From positions 1 through 48,640 of the forward strand of contig NZ_LAYO01000085.1 of the NCBI RefSeq assembly GCF_000980875.1: DNA of 48,640 bases, given 5' to 3'. Positions 43,383-48,640 of the stretch are shown here, in pieces (within the stretch, counting starts at the first letter, position 1; each line of letters starts with the position of its first letter). The DNA comes from Leucobacter sp. Ag1. GTDB taxonomy: Bacteria; Actinomycetota; Actinomycetes; Actinomycetales; Microbacteriaceae. A program made the translations under genes and the position numbers. Below the pieces are notes generated by a model. That model saw nothing but the letters and a program-made list of their open reading frames with translations. It had not been told where the DNA came from and did not search any database.

Positions 43383-43748
43383 TCAGCGCTCCTTCCCGGC
43401 GGCCTCGTCGATCGACTTCGCGAGGCGCGCCCGCTCCTTGTCGATCCACTGCGTGCCGCCGTACGCCTGGGCGAAGGTCTCGGCGAACTCGACGGGATCC
43501 TGCCCGACGATGTCGCGGACGGGGGTGCCGTCGGCGGCCGCGCGCTCCCAGAGGTCGGCGAGGTCGTCGAACATCTGCACCAGCGTGTCTCCGTCGGTGA
43601 CGCCCCCGTAGTACATGAGGTACCGGTGGCAGGCGTTCGCGGCGACGCGGTAGGACTCGGGCAGCGCTTCGATGCGCGCCTTCGCCTGCTTGTACTGCTT
43701 CTTCTGCTCGAGCGAGCCCGTGAGGGCTTCGATCCATTTGGCGGCCAT
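43383..43748 (-). CDS. DUF1048 domain-containing protein
   Basis: 121-residue helical, soluble protein of the DUF1048 family: MAAKWIEALTGSLEQKKQYK, RIEALPESYR, GDTLVQMFDDLADLWERAAADGTPVRDIVGQDPVEFAETF. Such proteins are commonly encoded between a PadR regulator and a DrrAB-type exporter, as here (1 bp after PadR, 2 bp before the ATPase). Biochemical role unknown. Confidence 0.88.
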   Translation of the reverse strand: MAAKWIEALTGSLEQKKQYKQAKARIEALPESYRVAANACHRYLMYYGGVTDGDTLVQMFDDLADLWERAAADGTPVRDIVGQDPVEFAETFAQAYGGTQWIDKERARLAKSIDEAAGKER

Positions 43749-43749
43749 G

Positions 43750-44133
43750 TCAGGCTCCTTCGTTCTCGTTCGTGTCGGTGGTTCGGTGCGCGGCGGCGGG
43801 TGCCGTCGCGTCGCTGCGGTGGAGCTGCTCGATGCGCTCCGTGAGGAAGCTCCAGGTCTCCCAGAAGTCGGCGAGCTGCGCCCGCCCCTGCGCGTTGAGG
43901 GAGAACACCTTGCGCGGCGGCCCCTTCTCGGACGGGACCTTCTCGACGTCGACGAAGCCCCGCTGCTCGATCCGCACGAGGAGCGCGTAGATCGTGCCCT
44001 CCGCGATGTCGGCGAAGCCCTGCTCGCGCAGCCGTGTCGTGATCTCGTACCCGTATGCCGAGCGCTCGGCCAGGATCGCCAGGACGATCCCCTCGAGCGT
44101 GCCCTTGAGCATCTCGGTCATCTGACTCGCCAT
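43750..44133 (-). CDS. PadR family transcriptional regulator (exporter operon)
   Basis: 127 residues. Winged helix: LEGIVLAILAERSAYGYEITTRLREQGFADIAEGTIYALLVRIEQRGFVDVEKVPSEKGPPRKVFSLNAQGR is the PadR signature. The C-terminal dimerisation helix is followed by a low-complexity tail. First gene of the exporter operon, so it is likely an autoregulated drug-responsive repressor acting at the direct repeats 44181-44216. Confidence 0.94.
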   Translation of the reverse strand: MASQMTEMLKGTLEGIVLAILAERSAYGYEITTRLREQGFADIAEGTIYALLVRIEQRGFVDVEKVPSEKGPPRKVFSLNAQGRAQLADFWETWSFLTERIEQLHRSDATAPAAAHRTTDTNENEGA

Positions 44134-44180
44134 CGTTCGCCTCCCTCTCTACTCTGTGTCGTTGACTACCACTACAAAGT

Positions 44181-44216
44181 AACACTGAGTACCGGTAGAT
44201 AGCAACACTGAGTACC
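44181..44216. promoter_or_regulatory. direct repeats upstream of PadR exporter operon
   Basis: AACACTGAGTACC occurs exactly twice (44181-44193, 44204-44216), 23 bp apart, in an AT-richer stretch 48-83 bp upstream of the PadR start. Likely PadR binding sites covering the promoter. Confidence 0.65.
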
Positions 44217-44268
44217 AACTTTTTCTCGCAGCCATTCGGCCCGCGAGAGATCCCGGCCGAAAACACGA

Positions 44269-44301
44269 AGCGCGTGCCGGAGCACTGCTCCGGCACGCGC
44301 T
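44269..44301. terminator. terminator after the pentapeptide-repeat gene
   Basis: Exact 16-bp arms (44269-44284 and 44286-44301) around one C. On the minus strand it follows the pentapeptide gene stop by 16 nt. Confidence 0.85.
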
Positions 44302-44317
44302 GCATGAGACACGTTCC

Positions 44318-45181
44318 CTATTCGACGACGACGCCCGCGAGGTCCGCGCCGAGGCCCTTGAGCCCCGCGTAGGTGAGCTTGTCCATGCGCGCCCCCGAGA
44401 AGTCGACCTTGCGGAAGCCGGTGCGGTACTTGCGGCTCCAGCCGCGGAACGAGACGTCGCGCAGCGTGGCCCCGGCGAACGAGGCGCCCGCGAGGCCGGC
44501 GTTGTCGAAGCGCACGCTCGTGAACCGTGCGCCGCTGAAGTCGACGCCGCTGACGTCCGAATAGCTGAAGTCGACCCCCACGAAGCTGCAGCCGTCGAAC
44601 TCCACGCCCGTGAGGTCGGCCCGCTTGAACTTCACGTCGGTCAGCTCCGATCCCCCGAAGCGCGTCCGCTTCAGCGAAGAGGTGCTGAAGTTCGTGCGGA
44701 CGAGGATCGCGCCGACGAGACTCACGCCGTCGAGGTCGCTCGTGGTGAGCACGGCATCGGTCAGGTTCGCGCGGTCGAAGGTCGCGCCGGCGAGGTCACT
44801 GCTGCGGAAGGCGCTGCCGGTGAGATCGGCGCCGGTGAAGTCGGAGTCCTTCATGGCGCTGGCCGAGAAGGATCCCTTGCGCACGGTCACGCCGGCGAAG
44901 TCGCTGCCGGTCAGTTCGCTCGCGGTGAATCGGGTCGCCATCTGGCGCTCCAGGGTGATGGTCATGTCGCTCATCTCTTTCACGGTCTCCTCGATGTCGC
45001 CGATGCTGTCGAAGGTCTCCTCGAGCGCCTCGGCCTCGCTCCTGCCCGAATCGACGAGCTCGCGGAATCGGTCCTGCAGGTCCGCGTGCAGGTCGGATTT
45101 CAGTTCTTCGATGCTCTTCGCGCCCTCGTGGGCGGCGAAGAGGCTGTTCACGTGCTCGGTGATCTTGTCGTTGGTGCTCAT
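44318..45181 (-). CDS. pentapeptide-repeat protein with HAAS-like N-terminal domain
   Basis: 287 residues. The first about 75 are helical (TEHVNSLFAAHEGAKSIEELKSDLHADLQDRFRELVDSGRSEAEALEETFDSIGDIEETVKEM), resembling the HAAS signalling domain often found next to PadR genes. From about residue 80, A(D/N)LxG-type pentapeptides run to the end (SDFAGV, TGADLTGSAFRSSDLAGATFDRANLTDAVL, VDFSYSDVSGVDFSGARF), predicting a right-handed beta helix. Some such proteins mimic DNA and protect gyrase. It lies 23 bp after the second PadR gene. Confidence 0.88.
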   Translation of the reverse strand: MSTNDKITEHVNSLFAAHEGAKSIEELKSDLHADLQDRFRELVDSGRSEAEALEETFDSIGDIEETVKEMSDMTITLERQMATRFTASELTGSDFAGVTVRKGSFSASAMKDSDFTGADLTGSAFRSSDLAGATFDRANLTDAVLTTSDLDGVSLVGAILVRTNFSTSSLKRTRFGGSELTDVKFKRADLTGVEFDGCSFVGVDFSYSDVSGVDFSGARFTSVRFDNAGLAGASFAGATLRDVSFRGWSRKYRTGFRKVDFSGARMDKLTYAGLKGLGADLAGVVVE

Positions 45182-45204
45182 TGCGTTTCCCGCTCCCGTC
45201 CGGT

Positions 45205-45534
45205 TCACAGCAGCCGGTCGAGCACGCGCTTCGCGTGCTGCCAGTTGCTCTTGTTCTGCTCGTAGGTGCCGCGTCCCTGGTCGGTGATGCGGAAGTACTT
45301 GCGACGGCCGCCCTGCGACTCGTCGCCCCAGTACCAGGTGATGTCGCCGTCCTGCTCGAGTCGGCGCACGCTGGAGTACATGGTCGCCTCCTTCAACTCG
45401 TACTCCCCGCCCGACCGTTCGGCGATCATCTTGACGATCTCGTAGCCGTACCGGTCGGCGTCGAGGAGCTGCCGCAGGATCATCGTGTCCGCGTGCCCTC
45501 GCAGGAGGTCCGAGGTGACTGCGCCCGTTGCCAT
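45205..45534 (-). CDS. PadR family transcriptional regulator (pentapeptide operon)
   Basis: 109 residues: LLRGHADTMILRQLLDADRYGYEIVKMIAERSGGEYELKEATMYSSVRRLEQDGDITWYWGDESQGGRRKYFRITDQGR, a complete PadR winged helix of the short type. The in-frame GTG at 45540 overlaps the ribosome site GGAAGGAG, so ATG 45534 is the start. It is the first gene of a two-gene unit with the pentapeptide protein. Confidence 0.93.
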   Translation of the reverse strand: MATGAVTSDLLRGHADTMILRQLLDADRYGYEIVKMIAERSGGEYELKEATMYSSVRRLEQDGDITWYWGDESQGGRRKYFRITDQGRGTYEQNKSNWQHAKRVLDRLL

Positions 45535-45557
45535 GGTCACTCCTTCCGTTCATGAAG

Positions 45558-45586
45558 AATGTACGTCCAAGTACTGTGACTGTCAA
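45558..45586 (-). promoter_or_regulatory. sigma-70-like promoter and dyad of the second PadR gene
   Basis: On the minus strand TTGACA (45581-45586), 17-bp spacer, TACATT (45558-45563), 23 nt before the ATG. GTAC arms 6 bp apart (GTACGTCCAAGTAC, 45561-45574) lie between and over the -10, a likely PadR site. Confidence 0.75.
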
Positions 45587-45657
45587 GGTAGTTGATCCGG
45601 GAAGGATCCTCCTCCCCGATTGCTCGCGAAAAACTTCGGTCCGCAGGGTTGCGGACG

Positions 45658-45703
45658 ATACCCCTCGGGGGTATGGTTGCGTTCAGATACCCCCACTGGG
45701 TAT
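45658..45703. promoter_or_regulatory. two CsoR-type operators upstream of copZ
   Basis: ATACCCCTCGGGGGTAT (45658-45674) and ATACCCCCACTGGGTAT (45687-45703), each 17 bp, are the ATACCCCN3GGGTAT form of CsoR sites, and their centres are 29 bp apart. They indicate copper-inducible control of copZ-copA. No csoR gene is in the window. Confidence 0.82.
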
Positions 45704-45718
45704 TGCGTCGACACGGTC

Positions 45719-45734
45719 GGTTCCACGTGAAACA
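45719..45734. other. parS-like ParB binding site
   Basis: GGTTCCACGTGAAACA matches the consensus TGTTNCACGTGAAACA at 15 of 16 positions. It lies in the copZ leader, between the CsoR operators and the start codon. The remainder of the window shows no second copy. Confidence 0.6.
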
Positions 45735-45800
45735 CGGATCCGAGACCGTCCCGTCGCCAGAATTCCGGCCCAGCGCCGATCCACTCCGAGGAGCACTCCG

Positions 45801-46031
45801 ATGAGCACCACCGCCGACACCACCACCCGCGCCGAGTTCGCCGTCACCGGCATGAGCTGCGGGCACTGCGAGGGCGCGATCACGCGCGAGGTGAGCGGGA
45901 TCCCCGGCGTCACGGACGTCGAGGTCAGCGCTCAGACCGGTCGCCTCTCCGTGACCGCCCAGGGCCCCGTCGATACCGCGGCCGTGCTGACCGCGGTCGA
46001 CGAGGCCGGATACTCGGCCGCCACGGCCTGA
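45801..46031 (+). CDS. copZ: copper chaperone, heavy-metal-associated domain protein
   Basis: 76-residue Atx1/CopZ-like protein. [36 protein letters not shown] holds the GMxCxxC copper site (C20 and C23). GAGGAG precedes ATG 45801 by 8 nt. It passes Cu(I) to the copper ATPase encoded 80 bp downstream; both lie behind CsoR-type operators. Confidence 0.94.
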   Translation: MSTTADTTTRAEFAVTGMSCGHCEGAITREVSGIPGVTDVEVSAQTGRLSVTAQGPVDTAAVLTAVDEAGYSAATA

Positions 46032-46111
46032 CCGACACGAATCGTCGCGGGGCGCCGCAGTCGACGCCCCGCGATCCCGGCACAGCACCAGAGCAGAAAG
46101 CGAGCAGCATC

Positions 46112-48553
46112 ATGACCCCCACCCCGGACCCGCTGGTCTTGGACATCGGCGGAATGACCTGCGCTTCGTGCGCCAACCGCATCGAGAAGAAGCTCGGCAA
46201 GATCGACGGTGTCGAGGCCACCGTCAACTACGCCACCGAGCGCGCGACCATCCGCCCCGCGGCGGACGCCGACCCGGCGGCGAGCGCCGAACTGCTCGCG
46301 GATCCCGCGCGGTTCGTGAGCACCGTCGAGGATCTCGGGTACCGGGCCACGGTGCGGCCGTCGGTCGCCGCGCGCACGCGGGCCGCATCGCGCGAAGCGC
46401 ACGCGCAGACCCCCTCCGAGCACGGGGGGATGCACGCCGGCCACGACATGAGCGAGCACGACATGTCGGGCCACTCGGGCGGCGACATGGCCGGACACGA
46501 CCACGGATTCTCGTTCGCCGATGGCGCGAAGGAGGCCGACGACGCCGAGCTCCGCGATCTGAAGCACCGCCTCATCGGGTCCGTGATCCTCTCGGTCCCC
46601 GTGATCCTCATGGCGATGATCCCTGCGCTGCAGTTCACCAACTGGCAGTGGCTCTCGCTCGCGCTCGCGGCCCCCGTGATCACCTGGGCTGCCTGGCCGT
46701 TCCACCGCGCCACCTGGATCAACTTCAAGCACGGCGCCGCGACCATGGACACCCTCGTGTCGGTCGGCACGGGCGCCGCGTTCCTCTGGTCGCTCTACGC
46801 GCTGTTCTTCGGTACCGCAGGGCACCCGGGCATGACCCACGGCTTCGAGCTGACCGTGAACCCGGGCAGCGTCGACGGTGCGGGCAACATCTACCTCGAG
46901 GTCGCCGCGGGCGTGATCATGTTCATCCTCGCGGGCCGCTACTTCGAGAAGCGATCGAAGAAACAGTCGGGCGCCGCGCTCCGCGCGCTCATGGAGCTCG
47001 GGGCCAAGGAGGTCACGGTGCTGCGCGGCGACGCCTCGGGCGACGCACCCGCGACCGAGGCGCGGATCCCCATCGGGGAGCTGCGCGTCGGCGACCGATT
47101 CGTGGTGCGCCCCGGCGAGAAGATCGCGACCGACGGCGTCGTGGAGTCGGGCGCGAGCGCGGTCGACGCCTCGATGCTGACGGGCGAGTCGGTGCCCGTC
47201 GAGGTCGCCCCGGGCGATCCCGTCACGGGAGCGACCGTCAACGCCAGCGGGCGCCTCGTGGTTCGCGCCAGCCGCGTCGGATCCGACACGCAGCTCGCGC
47301 AGATGGCGCGGCTCGTCGAGGACGCGCAGTCGGGCAAGGCGGCCGCGCAGCGGCTCGCCGACCGCATCTCGGGCGTCTTCGTGCCGATCGTGATCCTCAT
47401 CGCCATCGGCACCCTCGTCACCTGGCTGCTGATCGGCGCCTCCCCCGCCGCCGCGTTCACCGCCGCCGTCGCGGTGCTGATCATCGCCTGCCCGTGCGCC
47501 CTGGGCCTCGCGACGCCGACCGCGCTGCTGGTCGGCACCGGTCGCGGCGCCCAGCTCGGGATCCTGATCTCGGGGCCCGAGATCCTCGAATCGACGCGCA
47601 AGGTCGACACGATCGTGCTCGACAAGACCGGCACCGTGACGAGCGGGCGCATGGCGCTCGCCGAGGCGATCCCCGCCGCGGGCGAGGATCGCGCCGAGCT
47701 GCTGCGGATCGCCGGAGCGCTCGAGGCGGGTTCGGAGCATCCGATCGCGCAGGCCATCGCGGCCGGGGCGCGCGAGTCGGATCCCGCTCTGCCCGAGGTC
47801 GAGTCGTTCCGGAACGCGCCGGGAACGGGCGCGAGCGGCGTCGTCGACGGCCGCGCCGTGCTCGTCGGGCGCGAGGCGCTGCTCGGCGACTGGGCGGTGA
47901 CGATCCCCGCGGAGCTCGCGACGGCGAAGGCCGCCGAGGAGGCGAAGGGCCGCACCGCGGTGCTCGTCGCCTGGGACGGCGTCGCGCGCGGCGTCGTCTC
48001 GGTCTCCGACCGGGTGAAGCCGACGAGCGCCGAGGCGATCCGGCAGCTGCGCGAGCTCGGGCTCGAGCCCGTGCTGCTCACCGGCGACCACGAGACGGTG
48101 GCACGCGAGGTGGCACGCGAGGTCGGCATCGACCGCGTCATCGCCGGCGTCATGCCGGCCGACAAGGTCGAGGTCGTGCGCGGCCTACAGGCCGAGGGCA
48201 AGCGGGTCGCGATGGTCGGCGACGGCGTCAACGACGCCGCGGCGCTCGCGCAGGCCGACCTGGGTCTCGCGATGGGCACCGGCACCGACGCGGCGATCGC
48301 GGCGGCCGACATCACGCTCGTGCGCGGCGACCTGATGGGCGCGGTCGACGCGATCCGGCTGTCGCGCCGCACCCTCGGCACCATCTACGGCAACCTGTTC
48401 TGGGCCTTCGCCTACAACGTGGCCGCGATCCCGCTCGCCGCGCTCGGCCTCCTGACCCCCATGATCGCGGGCGCCGCGATGGCGTTCTCGAGCGTGTTCG
48501 TGGTCGGCAACAGCCTGCGGCTGCGCCGCTTCCGGAGCGTGACGAAGGGCTAG
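46112..48553 (+). CDS. copA: copper-translocating P1B-type ATPase
   Basis: Cu(I) efflux ATPase of 813 residues. Order: one HMA domain with GMTCASC (14-20); a His/Met-rich linker ([18 protein letters not shown] then [10 protein letters not shown]) at about 107-136; membrane helices; TGES actuator loop; CPC (Cys460, Cys462) in helix 6; DKTGT with phosphorylated Asp504; HP motif SEHPIAQ; GDGVND hinge; and the final YN and MxxSS (MAFSSVFVV) elements of the P1B-1 copper class. Probably cotranscribed with copZ. Complete. Confidence 0.96.
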   Translation: MTPTPDPLVLDIGGMTCASCANRIEKKLGKIDGVEATVNYATERATIRPAADADPAASAELLADPARFVSTVEDLGYRATVRPSVAARTRAASREAHAQTPSEHGGMHAGHDMSEHDMSGHSGGDMAGHDHGFSFADGAKEADDAELRDLKHRLIGSVILSVPVILMAMIPALQFTNWQWLSLALAAPVITWAAWPFHRATWINFKHGAATMDTLVSVGTGAAFLWSLYALFFGTAGHPGMTHGFELTVNPGSVDGAGNIYLEVAAGVIMFILAGRYFEKRSKKQSGAALRALMELGAKEVTVLRGDASGDAPATEARIPIGELRVGDRFVVRPGEKIATDGVVESGASAVDASMLTGESVPVEVAPGDPVTGATVNASGRLVVRASRVGSDTQLAQMARLVEDAQSGKAAAQRLADRISGVFVPIVILIAIGTLVTWLLIGASPAAAFTAAVAVLIIACPCALGLATPTALLVGTGRGAQLGILISGPEILESTRKVDTIVLDKTGTVTSGRMALAEAIPAAGEDRAELLRIAGALEAGSEHPIAQAIAAGARESDPALPEVESFRNAPGTGASGVVDGRAVLVGREALLGDWAVTIPAELATAKAAEEAKGRTAVLVAWDGVARGVVSVSDRVKPTSAEAIRQLRELGLEPVLLTGDHETVAREVAREVGIDRVIAGVMPADKVEVVRGLQAEGKRVAMVGDGVNDAAALAQADLGLAMGTGTDAAIAAADITLVRGDLMGAVDAIRLSRRTLGTIYGNLFWAFAYNVAAIPLAALGLLTPMIAGAAMAFSSVFVVGNSLRLRRFRSVTKG

Positions 48554-48588
48554 GGCGGCCCGGCCACCGGCCGTTCCCGCCGGCGCCG

Positions 48589-48640
48589 AGGTGCCCCGTG
48601 CTGGGGTTCTGAGCGATCGGAACCCCAGCACGGGGCACCT
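48589..48640. repeat. 21-bp perfect inverted repeat at window end
   Basis: Arms 48589-48609 and 48620-48640 are exact reverse complements with a 10-nt loop. It lies 36 nt after the copA stop, so it may be its terminator. It reaches the last base of the window, so its true extent is unknown. No U-tract is visible. Confidence 0.8.

Overview
The window is high-GC DNA packed with short-gap and overlapping (ATGA/GTGA) genes. Several starts sit only 6-7 nt below a TANNNT -10 box, which suggests leaderless transcripts. Gene content (CtaG-CopD fusion, 101-residue zinc-free S14, MshA-like glycosyltransferase, Corynebacterium-like iol genes, dispersed repeat fragments) points to an actinobacterium, most likely Microbacteriaceae (Leucobacter-like). 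The family placement is inferred from gene style, not from a search. No tRNA, rRNA, CRISPR array or intact insertion sequence was seen.

Layout. 1-5.4 kb: an MMPL exporter (cut by the window start) divergent from a TetR regulator, a MarR-SDR pair, and dcd. 5.4-9.4 kb: CtaG-CopD copper/cytochrome oxidase assembly protein, histone-like HU, and the zinc-independent ribosomal trio rpmB-rpmG-rpsN. 8.9-12.0 kb: small membrane protein, acyltransferase, SGNH hydrolase, DUF1801 protein. 12.0-17.3 kb: zinc-uptake operon znuA-znuC-znuB-znuB-zur followed by a threonine-synthase-like PLP enzyme, with two Zur-box-like palindromes upstream. 17.3-19.9 kb: a perfect 27-bp palindrome between C-rich and G-rich tracts, a membrane-anchored hypothetical, an amidase and an unusual inverted-repeat element.

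19.9-38.5 kb holds a nearly complete myo-inositol catabolic locus. It has an ABC importer operon with two extra dehydrogenases; iolE-iolG; iolC-barrel aldolase candidate-iolB-iolD; a GntR/UTRA regulator (likely IolR); and iolA. Together these take up inositol, oxidise it (IolG), dehydrate (IolE), hydrolyse (IolD), isomerise (IolB), phosphorylate (IolC), cleave (barrel protein, inferred) and convert malonate semialdehyde to acetyl-CoA (IolA). A shared operator-like sequence overlaps the presumed -10 of three iol transcription units. The locus is interrupted at 27.1-30.3 kb by a VapBC pair and a TetR/SDR-hydrolase fusion module.

38.8-48.6 kb: MshA-like glycosyltransferase, HipBA toxin-antitoxin, PadR-DUF1048-ABC exporter operon, PadR-pentapeptide operon, and copZ-copA copper efflux behind two CsoR-type operators and a parS-like site. 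The most unusual items are the 17.47-kb palindrome, the palindrome covering the dcd start codon, the degenerate ABC-like tail on the MMPL exporter, the SDR-hydrolase fusion and the parS-like site.
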